From positions 9,538,001 to 9,602,000 of the forward strand of contig NZ_CP071090.1 of the NCBI RefSeq assembly GCF_017301735.1: a DNA stretch of 64,000 nucleotides, read 5' to 3'. Each line of letters opens with the position of its first letter. Position 1 is the first letter of the stretch. Shown here one piece after another: positions 27,072 through 35,706 of the stretch. A model generated the notes under the pieces. That model was given only the letters and a program-made list of their open reading frames with translations, made no database searches and had not been told where the DNA came from. A program made the position numbers and the translations under genes. The stretch comes from Pyxidicoccus parkwaysis. GTDB lineage: Bacteria; Myxococcota; Myxococcia; Myxococcales; Myxococcaceae.

Positions 27072-28309
27072 CTGAGCGCGCGGTGCACGGACTCGAGCGC
27101 CTTGCGGGCCTCCAGCAACTCGGCGCGCTCGGCGGTGAGCGAGGCCACCTGCTGGGCCAGCACGTCGCGCTCGCCCTGGAGCGCTTCCACCGTGCGGCGC
27201 AGCGAGACAGTCTCGTCCTTCGCGGCCTCCAGCTCGCTGGCGAGCCGCTCCTCCTCCGCGAGGCTGTCCACCAGCGCCTGCTTGCCGCGAGCGACCTCGT
27301 CCTCCAGCTCCTGCCGCTCGCGCGCGGCGGCCTGCAGCGCCTGCCGCGTCTCCTGGAGCGACAGCAGCGCCTCGTCGCGCTCGCCCTCCAGTGCGGACAG
27401 CTCGCGCTCCAGGTCGGCCAGCAGCTTCACGCGGCCTTCCATCTCCGAGGACAGCCGGCGCGCCTCGTCCATGCGCAGCCGGGCCTCCTCGGTGGCCTTC
27501 TCCGACTGCCGGCGCGACACCTCGAGGTCCTGCGTGAGCGACAGGTTCAGCGCCTTCACCTTCACCAATTCAGCCTGGAGATGGGTGATGCGCTCCACCG
27601 CGCGCTGGCCGGCCTCCGCCACCGTGGCGGGCAGCGGCTCCGGACGCGGATTCTCTCGCACGGCCTTGAGGCGCGCCTTGAGCCGCTCGCGGCGCTCGGC
27701 GGAGTCCTGGATGATGTCCTCGCGCGGCGGAGCGGGCGTCTGCACCTCGACCTCCGCGGGCGGAGCCTCCACACGGGCCACGGGCTCGGCGACGGTGGCG
27801 GTGACGTGGGGCAGCGAAGCGTGGTGACTGGAGGCCTGCGTCATGGGGTGCGCCTCCGGAATGTGTCCACCAGCAAGGCCATCCAGGTGCAGCGCCGTGG
27901 GCGGCGCGGCGAAGGTGACGGGCGTGGCGGAAGGCTCCGGCGCATGCATGACCTCGGGAGCCGGAGGCGGCGACGCGTACGTGACGGGCGCCGCGTGAGT
28001 GACGGTGGCGGCATGAGCCACGGGCGCCGCGTGCGCCACGGCCTCGGGAGCCGCGTGCGTCTCCGGCGCGCGCAGGGCGGCGTCCACCGCCTCGGCGGCG
28101 GTGGGGCGCGGGGCGCGGGCCCGCTCGATGCGGGTACGGACCTCGGTGGACAGGTCCGGAGCCTCGGCGGCGGGGGCCGGAGCGGCCTCGGCGGTGACAT
28201 CCGGCTCCGAGGACGCGGGCTCAGCCGCGGGGTCGATGAGGCCGGTCAGCGCACCCAGGCGGAGGCGGGGCTTGGCGCGGGACACGTTCTGTTCGAAGGC
28301 TTTCTTCAT
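27053..28309 (-). CDS. pomX: Cell-division positioning scaffold PomX
   Basis: 418 residues (the M. xanthus protein is about 404). The N-terminus MKKAFEQNVSRAKPRLRLG, with K13 and R15, matches the PomX peptide reported to stimulate the PomZ ATPase. Residues 25-215 are disordered and Pro/Ala/His-rich. Residues 215-415 form a long coiled coil (ERLKARLKAVRENP onward, including SEMEGRVKLLADLERELSALE), consistent with filament formation. PomX scaffolds the PomX/PomY/PomZ cluster that sits on the nucleoid and positions the FtsZ ring at midcell. It is the last gene of pomY-pomZ-pomX, 8 bp after pomZ. Its terminal codons are duplicated downstream. Confidence 0.93.
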   Translation of the reverse strand: MKKAFEQNVSRAKPRLRLGALTGLIDPAAEPASSEPDVTAEAAPAPAAEAPDLSTEVRTRIERARAPRPTAAEAVDAALRAPETHAAPEAVAHAAPVAHAATVTHAAPVTYASPPPAPEVMHAPEPSATPVTFAAPPTALHLDGLAGGHIPEAHPMTQASSHHASLPHVTATVAEPVARVEAPPAEVEVQTPAPPREDIIQDSAERRERLKARLKAVRENPRPEPLPATVAEAGQRAVERITHLQAELVKVKALNLSLTQDLEVSRRQSEKATEEARLRMDEARRLSSEMEGRVKLLADLERELSALEGERDEALLSLQETRQALQAAARERQELEDEVARGKQALVDSLAEEERLASELEAAKDETVSLRRTVEALQGERDVLAQQVASLTAERAELLEARKALESVHRALSQAAIR

Positions 28310-28317
28310 GGCGGTTC

Positions 28318-29277
28318 TCAGCCGGCCTGCTGGGTGCCCTTCTTCGGGGCTTCGGCTGCCGCGGCGACCAGGCGCGGCAGGATGTTGTCAATCATGGCCT
28401 GGATGTCGCTGGCGCCCTTGGACGTGGGGTCCGCGACGAACACGGGGCGGCCCTCGCTGGAGGCCTGCGCGAACTTGGTGCACTGCCGGATGATGGTGGG
28501 CAGCAGGAACTCCGGGTAGTGCGTCTGCAGGGCCTCCAGCGCCTCCTTCGCCAGCTTGAAGGTGGCGTTGAAGGAGTTGACCACGATGAAGACGTGGTCG
28601 AGCACGTGGTTGAGGTCCTCCTCCAGGCTCTGCACCGTTTCGAACAGCAGCTTGAGGCCGTGGAAGGACAGGAAGTCCGCGAGCACCGGCACGAACAAGT
28701 CATTCGCCGCCATCAGCGCGTTGAGGTTGAGCAGGCCGAAGGACGGAGGCGCGTCGAAGACGATGACGTCGTACTGCGCCTCCACGTCCTTGAGGGCGTT
28801 GCGCAGCTTGAACTCGCGCCCGGACATGGGCATCAGCGCGAGGTCCACCGTGGACATGGTGAGGTTGGACGGGACGAAGTCCAGGTTGGGCAGGGTGGAC
28901 TTCTGGATGACCTTGGCCAGCGGCGTCTTGCGGACGAGGACGTCCAGGAGCGTCTTCTCGAAGTCCTCACCCTCGTAGCCGAGGCACTTGGTGGCGTGGC
29001 CCTGGCTGTCGAGGTCGATGAGGAGCACCGCGTACCCCAGCTCCGCGAGGCGCCAGGCGTACGAGGTGGACAGGGACGTCTTGCCGGTGCCGCCCTTGAA
29101 GTTGAGGAAGAGCTGGCGGCGGTGGCCGAGGCGCGCGGGGAAGGCGTTCAGCGTGGTGCGCAGGTCCCAGATGTCCTCCGGGGTGTAGGCCTCCTTGCGC
29201 GCGGCCTCCGGAATCTGTTTCGGAGACACGCCGAGCATCTCGGCCACCTGCTTGGAGCTGTACGTCGGCGCTTCCAT
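28318..29277 (-). CDS. pomZ: ParA/MinD-like cell-division ATPase PomZ
   Basis: 319 residues, the same length as I recall for M. xanthus PomZ (also called AgmE). The deviant Walker A motif KGGTGKT puts G62 and K66 at the positions mutated in published PomZ studies, and LIDLDSQGH puts the hydrolysis Asp at D90. The rest is a standard ParA fold (VIFDAPPSFGLLNLNAL). An N-terminal extension of about 50 residues resembles a MerR-like helix pair (YSSKQVAEMLGVSPKQI). PomZ binds DNA nonspecifically as an ATP dimer and moves the PomXY cluster to midcell. It lies 40 bp after pomY and 8 bp before pomX. Confidence 0.96.
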   Translation of the reverse strand: MEAPTYSSKQVAEMLGVSPKQIPEAARKEAYTPEDIWDLRTTLNAFPARLGHRRQLFLNFKGGTGKTSLSTSYAWRLAELGYAVLLIDLDSQGHATKCLGYEGEDFEKTLLDVLVRKTPLAKVIQKSTLPNLDFVPSNLTMSTVDLALMPMSGREFKLRNALKDVEAQYDVIVFDAPPSFGLLNLNALMAANDLFVPVLADFLSFHGLKLLFETVQSLEEDLNHVLDHVFIVVNSFNATFKLAKEALEALQTHYPEFLLPTIIRQCTKFAQASSEGRPVFVADPTSKGASDIQAMIDNILPRLVAAAAEAPKKGTQQAG

Positions 29278-29317
29278 GGACGACCCTTCGCAAGACGTGC
29301 GGAACGGCTACCTTGCC

Positions 29318-31276
29318 TCAAGCGGCGAAGTATTTGTGCCCCCTTCGCACCACCGCTCCCCGGGCGGACAGGAGCGTGAGCGCCTCCTGGGCCAGCTCCG
29401 AGGGGGCCGACAGGGCGACCGCCAGCTCGACGAGCGAGCGACCGCGCACCGCCGCGCGGACCTCCGCGAGCATCTGGGAGCACAGCGCCTCGACGGGAGA
29501 CACGGTGGGACGCGCCGGAGCGGGCTTCGGCTGCTCGGGCACGGGAGCAGCGGCCCGGGGCGCGGCGGGCTGGGCCTGCATGGCGACCAGGGCCGCCTGC
29601 ACGGGTGAGAGGCGAGAGGCCGGAGGCTGGGATGCGGGCGGGTTGGCGCGAGCGGCGGGCACCGTGGCGCCGACCTGCGCGGCGGAAGGCGGCGGCGGAA
29701 CGCTGGCTCGAGGAGACTGCGCCGATGCCACGGAGCCGGCCTGCGCATGCCCGACGGTGGAGAAGGCGTAGACGGGCTGCGGCGAAGTGCCCTGCGCGGT
29801 AGCGACGCCCGAACCGTTCATCACCTGCGCGGGAGCACCCTGCGACGCGGCATGCATCGACGCACCATTCGTAGCGACGGCCATCACCTGCACCGGCGCA
29901 CCAACGGCGGCAACCTGCACCGGAGCGGCAACCTGCACCGGAGCCACTGCCCGGGGCTGCTCCAGCCGCGCGCGCACGGGCTTGATGGGCAGCGTCGCCA
30001 GCCGTCGAATCTCGCGGCGCCGGTGCGTCTCATCCAGCTCCACCACGGAGGACACGTCCTGCCCGAGAATCCGCGACAGGCTCTGCGCCGCCGCCTTGCG
30101 CACACGAGGCTCGCGGTCCGCCAGCGCGCCGAGCAGCAGCGTGCGCGCGTTCTCTCCACTCCCAGCCCCCAGGGCCAGCCCCGCCAACGCGCGAACCTCC
30201 GGGTCCTCGTCGTGGATGGCCTCCTCGCCCAGCCGGCGCGCCGTCTCGCCCTCCAGCCCCAGCGCCAGCAGCGACGCGCGACGCCGCACCGAGCGGTCCG
30301 GGTCCTTCATCGCCTGCGCGAGATGCGGCGCCGCATCCGTCGGTGCCAACGTCAGCAGCGCCTTCAGCGCGGCGATGCGCACCTCCGGCACCGGAGACGA
30401 CAACAGCGGCGACACCACGGACGCGCCCTGCTCTCGGCACAGCGAAGCGAACGCCTGCAGCAGCGCCACCTGCGCCGTCGCATCCGTCTCCGCATGCAGC
30501 GCTGCGGCGAGCGCGGGCGCCGCGGCGGGCTGGGCCAGCGCCTTCAGCCGCTCCGCCGCGCGAACCCGGGCCGCCGCATCCTGCGCGGACAGCTCACGCA
30601 CGGAGAACCCGAAGAGCGACTCATCCGCCGCACCGAAGCCCGCGTGCGCGGACAGCTCCGCGTGCTGCGCCGCGCTCACGCCCAGCCGGCCCTCGTGGAA
30701 GAAGCGCTGCGCCTCGCGAGCCACCGGCGACAGGCCCTCGCTCGCCTTCTCCAATTCCCGCTCGGACATCGCCACGGGCGGCTCGCTCGTGGAACCCGAC
30801 GGCGCCTGCGCGCGCAGCGGCACGGACGGCCCGCGCACGGCAGGCACCACCACGCCGTTGGCCACCGGCCCCGCCTCGCCGCGCAGCAGCACCTCGCTGC
30901 GGAGTTGGGAAATGAACGAGGCCAGGTCCAGCCCCAAATCATCGTCCTCGTCGTCGCGCTCCTGCGCGGACGAGCGGATCCGGCTCGCATCCAGCAGCTT
31001 GTCCATGAGCTGGTGCCGCTCGCCGCGCAGCGCCTGGTTGAGCCGCGTGAGCTCCTCGCGCTCGGCCTGCATCCGGCTGACCCGTACCTCCAGCTCCGCC
31101 ACCTCGCGCCGTAGGTCGAGCTCGCGCTGGTGAGCCTCGGACAGCTCACGCCTCAGGTGCGCCATCTCCTCGCGCGTGGAGTCCAGCTCGCCGTGGAGCT
31201 GCTCGGCGCGAGCCTCGAAGTACACAATCTTTTCGAGTGCGCTCTTGAGCAGCGCGTCCGGACGCTCGTCGCTCAC
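29318..31276 (-). CDS. pomY: HEAT-repeat cell-division protein PomY
   Basis: 652 residues from a GTG at 31274-31276 (upstream in-frame sequence lacks coding character); M. xanthus PomY is about 682. Residues 5-90 are a coiled coil (ALEKIVYFEARAEQLHGEL onward). Residues 160-400 are a string of HEAT-like units (RVRAAERLKALAQ, EVRIAALKALLTL, PRVRKAAAQSLSRIL). From about 430 there is a long Ala/Pro/Gln/Val-rich region with repeated APVQV motifs and a short helical end. This matches the coiled coil - HEAT - Pro-rich layout of PomY, which forms condensates on PomX and stimulates FtsZ assembly. First gene of the pom operon. Confidence 0.93.
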   Translation of the reverse strand: MSDERPDALLKSALEKIVYFEARAEQLHGELDSTREEMAHLRRELSEAHQRELDLRREVAELEVRVSRMQAEREELTRLNQALRGERHQLMDKLLDASRIRSSAQERDDEDDDLGLDLASFISQLRSEVLLRGEAGPVANGVVVPAVRGPSVPLRAQAPSGSTSEPPVAMSERELEKASEGLSPVAREAQRFFHEGRLGVSAAQHAELSAHAGFGAADESLFGFSVRELSAQDAAARVRAAERLKALAQPAAAPALAAALHAETDATAQVALLQAFASLCREQGASVVSPLLSSPVPEVRIAALKALLTLAPTDAAPHLAQAMKDPDRSVRRRASLLALGLEGETARRLGEEAIHDEDPEVRALAGLALGAGSGENARTLLLGALADREPRVRKAAAQSLSRILGQDVSSVVELDETHRRREIRRLATLPIKPVRARLEQPRAVAPVQVAAPVQVAAVGAPVQVMAVATNGASMHAASQGAPAQVMNGSGVATAQGTSPQPVYAFSTVGHAQAGSVASAQSPRASVPPPPSAAQVGATVPAARANPPASQPPASRLSPVQAALVAMQAQPAAPRAAAPVPEQPKPAPARPTVSPVEALCSQMLAEVRAAVRGRSLVELAVALSAPSELAQEALTLLSARGAVVRRGHKYFAA

Positions 31277-31695
31277 GACCTCAACATCCCTCCCCGCGAG
31301 GCGCGCGATGCACCCCCGGCTCCGAGTCACCGGAGGCATGCACCGGTCTCCCGGTACCCACCGGGGCGCCCAACCTACGTCAGACCTCCCGCCTTCGTAA
31401 ACCCCGGAAACACCAGGGCTTTTCCAGCCCGCACCGCGCGCGTCATTGACAACGCCGCCAAGGCCGAGTTTTCGGCCTCCGCACGCACTTCCGGACTGCG
31501 CCGGGCGCGTCCTCGCCGGGCGGGAAACACGCCCGATTCCGGACGCTGCGACACGCCTTCCTGGATGCACCGGAATGTCAGACCCGACTCGTAGTCTGTG
31601 TTCCACGAGGCAGCCAACGGCAGTCACTTCTCCCCGGTGTCTCTCCGCTCGAAAGCGGGGGGTGAAGCCCTCTTTTCGACAGGTTTCCGCACGCC
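31277..31695. other. 419-bp intergenic region between pomY and the XRE gene
   Basis: No gene is seen. It is a divergent control region. Left part: pomY upstream region with a hairpin CCCGGT-ACCC-ACCGGG at 31350-31365. Middle: hairpin GGCCGA-GTTT-TCGGCC at 31462-31477. Right part: a promoter-like block at 31572-31597 that is shared with the DNA ligase gene, and a hairpin CCGCT-CGAA-AGCGG at 31645-31658 in the XRE leader. Confidence 0.7.
31572..31597 (+). promoter_or_regulatory. Putative DNA-damage-type promoter of the XRE gene
   Basis: GGAATGTCAGACCCG (31572-31586) is identical to the block upstream of the DNA ligase at 63208-63222. TGTCAG is followed after exactly ten bases by TAGTCT, the layout of the actinobacterial RecA-independent DNA-damage promoter bound by PafBC. 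The same spacing occurs at the ligase. It gives an XRE leader of about 90 bases. Confidence 0.55.
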
Positions 31696-32064
31696 ATGGA
31701 ACAACGACTGGCAACCATCATTGGAAACGCGGTCCGCGCGGCGCGGCAGCGGCTGGAGCTGACCCAGGCCGACGTGGCCGAGCGCGTCGGCATCGCCACC
31801 GAAGTCTACGGCCGCCTCGAGCGCGGTCACATGCTGCCCAGCGTCCGCACGCTCAGGAAGCTGTGCCTCGTCCTCAACTGCTCTTCGGACGTGCTGCTCG
31901 GCATGGCCGGAGGCGCGAGCGTGGAAGGCGCTCCCACGCTGGCGGAGGACCCGCCGGAGTACCGTGAGCGTCCCGAGGTGCGCCGCCTCCTGCGCACCGT
32001 GCGCAAGCTCGATGCGCCGCGTCTGCGGCTGCTCGGGCAGGTGGCTCACGCGCTGGAGAACTGA
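31696..32064 (+). CDS. XRE-family HTH regulator
   Basis: 122 residues. The helix-turn-helix spans about residues 8-65 (AVRAARQRLELTQADVAERVGI, then GRLERGHMLPSVRTLRKLCLVL), close to the Cro/CI/XRE type. A Gly/Pro-rich hinge leads to a short C-terminal helical pair (RPEVRRLLRTVRKLDAPRLRLLG), probably for dimerisation. No metabolite-binding domain is present, so it is probably a constitutive or protein-modulated repressor. The Shine-Dalgarno is weak. The upstream promoter block resembles damage-inducible promoters and the gene ends in a strong hairpin, so it is monocistronic. It could also regulate the divergent pomY promoter; nothing in the sequence proves it. Confidence 0.88.
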   Translation: MEQRLATIIGNAVRAARQRLELTQADVAERVGIATEVYGRLERGHMLPSVRTLRKLCLVLNCSSDVLLGMAGGASVEGAPTLAEDPPEYRERPEVRRLLRTVRKLDAPRLRLLGQVAHALEN

Positions 32065-32092
32065 CGGCCGACGTCCCGTGGATGACACGCAT

Positions 32093-32125
32093 TCCCTCTC
32101 TTCCAACTCACGCGGAAGAGAGGGA
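32093..32125 (+). terminator. 12-bp perfect hairpin after the XRE gene
   Basis: TCCCTCTCTTCC at 32093-32104 pairs perfectly with GGAAGAGAGGGA at 32114-32125 around a nine-base loop. It begins 28 bases after the XRE stop codon. No T-run follows, as is common in G+C-rich genomes. Confidence 0.7.
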
Positions 32126-32138
32126 GCCGGATTGGACT

Positions 32139-32166
32139 CGGCCCGGGGCGGGGGGAACCCGGGCCG
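32139..32166 (+). other. Second intergenic hairpin (GC-rich, 9-bp stem)
   Basis: CGGCCCGGG at 32139-32147 pairs with CCCGGGCCG at 32158-32166 around ten G-rich bases. It follows the XRE terminator and lies about 100 bases before the desaturase start, so it may be a second terminator or part of the desaturase leader. Confidence 0.45.
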
Positions 32167-32268
32167 GGTCAACAGAGGGGGAAGCGCCAGCGAGGATTTC
32201 GCCTTTGTGCAAGCGCTTGGCGCGTGGAGTGAAGCGGCGTGGCGCGGGCAGGCGTACTGAGAGTCTTC

Positions 32269-33171
32269 ATGACTCGCGCCCCCCGCCCCCCGCTCCCCAC
32301 ATTCGATTTGCCGCAGCTCGCGGTCCACGCGCTGTGGTGGGTCTGGTTCCCGTCCTTCATCCTGAGCTGGGACGCGCTGGGGCTCGCGGGGCGCCTGGGG
32401 ATGTGCGCGCTGGGATGGATGGTGTTGTTCTGGAACTACGCCGTCCTGCACAACCACATGCATGTATCAACGGCCCGCCCGAAGCTGGCGAACTGGGTGG
32501 TGTCGCGCACGCTCGGCATGGCCTGCGGCTTCCCCTACCGCGGCTACTACATCCACCACTTCAACCATCACAAATACAACGACGGCCCGGGGGACTGGGG
32601 TCAGCGGCGTCCCGGCGAGGGGGCCCTCCGCTACTGCCTGCGCTCCGCGCTGACGCCCTGGTTCTGGCCTTTCGAGACGGTGGGCCAGGTGTGGCGTTTC
32701 GCCAAGAAGCGCAACCAGCGGCTGGAGCTGGTGCTGGACTTCCTCTTCGTGGACGGCACGCTGCTGGCGCTCGTCCTCTGGCGTCCGGCGCTGGGGCTGG
32801 CGTGGTGGGCAGTGCTGCTGGTGGGGCAGGTCTGCATCCTCTGGCTGAACCTCGCCGCCCACTTCGAGACGGATGCCAGCCAGCGTGACGCGCTGGGCAA
32901 TACGTCCACATCACGTTTTTACAACACCTTCTTCTTCAACGCGGGCTACCACCAGGCGCACCACCTGAAGCCGCAGATGCCCTGGTACGAGCTGCCGGAG
33001 GCCACGCGGGAGCTCGCCGCCTCGTCCCTGGTCCGTCCGGCGCTCATCACACCGCTTTCACCCATTAATCCGTTCTGGGTGGCCCGAATCGTAAAGCGCT
33101 ATTCTTCGGAGCCGTGCGATCCGCAGACGGACTCGACGATTACCTCCGGGACCCCCTCGGCCGTTACCTAG
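32269..33171 (+). CDS. Membrane fatty-acid desaturase
   Basis: 300 residues from ATG 32269; a GTG 30 bases earlier is in frame. The three histidine boxes of di-iron membrane desaturases are present: HNHMH (about residue 62), HHFNHH (about 98), and HQAHH (about 227), the last in GYHQAHHLKPQM. At least four hydrophobic helices surround them. Such enzymes introduce double bonds into acyl chains and need O2 and an electron donor; whether this one acts on phospholipid acyl chains or a specialised substrate is not clear. Its 3' end overlaps the AraC regulator by 58 bp in another frame, so the two are co-expressed. Confidence 0.92.
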   Translation: MTRAPRPPLPTFDLPQLAVHALWWVWFPSFILSWDALGLAGRLGMCALGWMVLFWNYAVLHNHMHVSTARPKLANWVVSRTLGMACGFPYRGYYIHHFNHHKYNDGPGDWGQRRPGEGALRYCLRSALTPWFWPFETVGQVWRFAKKRNQRLELVLDFLFVDGTLLALVLWRPALGLAWWAVLLVGQVCILWLNLAAHFETDASQRDALGNTSTSRFYNTFFFNAGYHQAHHLKPQMPWYELPEATRELAASSLVRPALITPLSPINPFWVARIVKRYSSEPCDPQTDSTITSGTPSAVT

Positions 33172-33989
33172 TCGGGGAGGGTTTCCTGCACTGGTACGCC
33201 TCGGCGGACCTGTGCGGCTTCATCCTCTGGGGGCGTCCGGGGGAGACGCAGGTGCGGCGGCTCGTCCAGGTGCTGGACGTGGAGCTGGCGCCCGCGAAGC
33301 CCCATGCCTCGCTGGTGGACGCGCGCCGGCTGGAGGCAGCGGACCCGTCCGCCTTCGCGGTGTTGGTGAGGTACATGCAGCCGCGCGAGAAGGCCTTCGG
33401 CACGTCCGTGTTGAAGCAGGCCCTGGTGCGTCCGGAGGGCGTCGTCGGCGCGGTGGTGGGCGGCTTCTACACGCTTTTGTCCGGGGCGTACCCGAGCCGC
33501 GCGTTCAGCGACCCGGCGCAGGCGCTGGAGTGGCTGGGCCAGCCGGAGGCGGTGGCGGCGCCGCTGTTGTCGAAGCTGAATGATCTGGTCTCCGAGGCCA
33601 CCGGCCAGTCGCCCCTGCTGCGCGAATTGCACCAGGTGATGAAGGGCAAGCTCCCGGACGTCAACCTGGCGGACGTGGCCCGGGAGATGGGCATGTCCGA
33701 GCGGACGCTTCAGCGGCGGCTGCGGGAGGTGGGCACGTCCTTCCAGGCGGAGCTGAACTCGGTGCAGGTGCGCATGGCGCAGGCGCTGCTGCTGGAGACG
33801 GACATGAAGCTCACCGCGGTGGCGGTGGAGGTGGGCTGCGCGTCGCTCCAGCACTTCAGCAGCCTGTTCCGGAAGATGGTGGGCGCGTCACCCAGCGCGT
33901 GGCGCGACATGCAGCAGGGCAAGACGCCCGCGCCCGAGGTGGCCGAGGCCATCCAGGCCGAAGAGGACGAGGCCCCAGAGGCTCCGTAG
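33114..33989 (+). CDS. AraC-family transcriptional regulator
   Basis: 291 residues from a GTG at 33114 with CGGAG just upstream, both inside the desaturase gene. The C-terminal AraC domain (about residues 170-270) has two helix-turn-helix units: VNLADVAREMGMSERTLQRRL and MKLTAVAVEVGCASLQHFSSLF. The N-terminal 150 residues form an unassigned sensor (FILWGRPGETQVRRLVQVLDVEL) unlike the arabinose cupin; some AraC regulators of lipid metabolism have this type. An acidic tail follows. Because the gene overlaps the desaturase by 58 bp, it is likely to control lipid or desaturase genes, but no site can be assigned. It converges with the aldo-keto reductase gene. Confidence 0.88.
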   Translation: MRSADGLDDYLRDPLGRYLVGEGFLHWYASADLCGFILWGRPGETQVRRLVQVLDVELAPAKPHASLVDARRLEAADPSAFAVLVRYMQPREKAFGTSVLKQALVRPEGVVGAVVGGFYTLLSGAYPSRAFSDPAQALEWLGQPEAVAAPLLSKLNDLVSEATGQSPLLRELHQVMKGKLPDVNLADVAREMGMSERTLQRRLREVGTSFQAELNSVQVRMAQALLLETDMKLTAVAVEVGCASLQHFSSLFRKMVGASPSAWRDMQQGKTPAPEVAEAIQAEEDEAPEAP

Positions 33990-34010
33990 TCCGCCGCCGC
34001 GCTGCCGGCG

Positions 34011-35000
34011 TCACCAGGTCGGCATCATCTGCTCGGGGTAGCGCGAGCCGAAGGCGCCGCCGGGAAGGATGGCCTCGATGCGCTCGAGGTCTCCGGCGGT
34101 GAGCTTCACCGAGACGGCGCCGACGTTCTCCTCGAGGCGGGCGGCGCTGCGGGTGCCGGGAATGGGCACGACGTCGTTGCCCTTCACGAGCAGCCACGCC
34201 AGGGCGAGCTGCGCCACGGTGATGCCCTTCTCCGCGGCGAGCGCACGGAGCTGCTCGACGGCGGCCACGTTGCGCTCGAAGTTGCCCGGCTGCCAGCGCG
34301 CGGACCAGCTGCGCATATCGTCGGGCGGGTACTCGCTCGCGGGCTTCGGGGTGCTGGTGAGGAATCCGCGGCCCAGGGGTGAGTAGGGGACGAAGCCGAT
34401 TCCAAGCTCACGCACAACGGGGAGCACCTTGTCTTCGACGGCGCGCTCGAACAGCGACCACTCCGTCTGCAGCACGGAGACGGGCTGCACCGCGTGCGCA
34501 CGGCGGATGAGGTCCGGGCCGGCCTCGCTGAGCCCGAAGAAGCGGACCTTGCCCTCCTGGATGAGCTGCTTCACGGCGCCGGCGACGTCCTCGATGGGCA
34601 CGTTGGGGTCCACGCGGTGCTGGTAGAGGACATCGATGTAGTCCGTGCCGAGGTAGCGGAGGCTGTTCTCGGTGACTTCGCGGATGTGCTCGGGCCGGGA
34701 GTTGAAGGCCGTGCCGAGCCGCTTGAGGTCGGAGAGGTCGAAGCCGAACTTCGTGGCGAGGACCACCTTGTCGCGGATGTCCTTCACCGCACGGCCCAGG
34801 AGCTTCTCGTTCGAGCCCGTGCCCAGACCGTAGAGCTCGGCGGTGTCGAAGAACGTCACGCCGAGCTCATGGGCGCGGCGGATGGTGGCGATGCTCCCCG
34901 CCTCGTCCCCGGTGGGCCCGTAGGCCATCGTCATGCCCATCGTCCCGAGCCCGAGCGCGGAGACGACGAGGCCCTGCTGTCCAAGCGTGCGTTGCTGCAT
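34011..35000 (-). CDS. Aldo/keto reductase
   Basis: 329 residues from the ATG 34998-35000. This is an NADPH-dependent AKR: catalytic Asp and Tyr in FFDTAELYG, Lys in LATKFG, and the cofactor region VPYSPLGRGFLT and IPGTRSAARLEENV. The closest groups are AKR types acting on small aldehydes such as methylglyoxal or quinones. The divergent TetR gene and the perfect operator between them make it a TetR-controlled detoxification enzyme. No signal peptide. Length is normal. The 3' end converges with the AraC gene, 21 bp apart. Confidence 0.94.
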   Translation of the reverse strand: MQQRTLGQQGLVVSALGLGTMGMTMAYGPTGDEAGSIATIRRAHELGVTFFDTAELYGLGTGSNEKLLGRAVKDIRDKVVLATKFGFDLSDLKRLGTAFNSRPEHIREVTENSLRYLGTDYIDVLYQHRVDPNVPIEDVAGAVKQLIQEGKVRFFGLSEAGPDLIRRAHAVQPVSVLQTEWSLFERAVEDKVLPVVRELGIGFVPYSPLGRGFLTSTPKPASEYPPDDMRSWSARWQPGNFERNVAAVEQLRALAAEKGITVAQLALAWLLVKGNDVVPIPGTRSAARLEENVGAVSVKLTAGDLERIEAILPGGAFGSRYPEQMMPTW

Positions 35001-35017
35001 TGCTGTCCTCCCGACAT

Positions 35018-35037
35018 AAGTAACTGGTTAGTTACTT
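35018..35037. promoter_or_regulatory. TetR operator between the AKR and tetR genes
   Basis: AAGTAACTGGTTAGTTACTT is an inverted repeat with perfect 8-bp arms AAGTAACT/AGTTACTT around GGTT. A further half-site GGTTACTT lies at about 35072-35079 near the tetR start. It sits in the 94-bp divergent promoter region, the expected place for a TetR repressor to control both genes. Confidence 0.85.
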
Positions 35038-35094
35038 CTCTAATCAGGGGCCTGGGCGGATGCAACCATCTGGTTACTTCGGTACGGTGCCGGC

Positions 35095-35658
35095 GTGGTC
35101 CGAGACGCCGCCGCCACCCGCTCCCGCATCCTCGACGCTGCCTTCAAGGAGTTCGCCACGTACGGCCTGGCAGGCGCGCGCATCGACCGCATCGCCGAAG
35201 CCGCCGCGGCCAACAAGCGCTCCATCTACGTCTACTTCGAGCACAAGGAAGGCCTGTTCAACGCGGTCATGCGTCAGGTGGTCGAGGAGGTCAGCGAGGC
35301 CGTGCCGCTCGACGTGGAGGACCTCCCGGGCTACGCGGGCCGCCTGTTCGACTACTGGCTCGCGCATCCGGAGGTGATGCGGCTGATGCTGTGGATTCAG
35401 CTCGAGAGGCCCGCGGAGAGTCCCGAGGGCAGGGCTGCCTACCGGCGGAAGGTCGAGTCGCTGACTCGGACCAAGGGGGCGCTCCCCAGGGGCATCAGCG
35501 CCACCGACCTGATTGTGATGGTCATGGGGCTCACGAACGGCTGGTTCCTCGTGGATGACTCGCTGCGGTCCGCCGACGGCGCGGACCCGCATGCACCCGA
35601 GCGCATCGCCCGGCACCGCGCCGCGCTCGTCGAGGCGGTCCGTCGCATCTGCGCGTGA
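35095..35658 (+). CDS. TetR-family repressor (controls divergent aldo/keto reductase)
   Basis: 187 residues from a GTG at 35095. The N-terminal HTH (TRSRILDAAFKEFATYGLAG, RIDRIAEAAAANKRSIYVYFEHKEGLF) is canonical for TetR. The C-terminal ligand domain (about residues 70-187) is helical and includes AGRLFDYWLAHPEVMRLMLW, typical of regulators that sense hydrophobic or electrophilic compounds. It is divergent from the AKR gene with a perfect inverted repeat between, so it presumably represses both and is released by an AKR substrate. It ends 48 bp before the convergent histidine kinase gene. Confidence 0.92.
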   Translation: MVRDAAATRSRILDAAFKEFATYGLAGARIDRIAEAAAANKRSIYVYFEHKEGLFNAVMRQVVEEVSEAVPLDVEDLPGYAGRLFDYWLAHPEVMRLMLWIQLERPAESPEGRAAYRRKVESLTRTKGALPRGISATDLIVMVMGLTNGWFLVDDSLRSADGADPHAPERIARHRAALVEAVRRICA

Positions 35659-35706
35659 CGGCACTGGCCGGAGCGACGGTAGAGCGCCCAGCAGAAGACG
35701 AAGCCC

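Noticed and set aside
31277..31695. Small RNA gene between pomY and XRE
   Set aside because: Hairpins exist, but no clear promoter plus terminator pair delimits a transcript.
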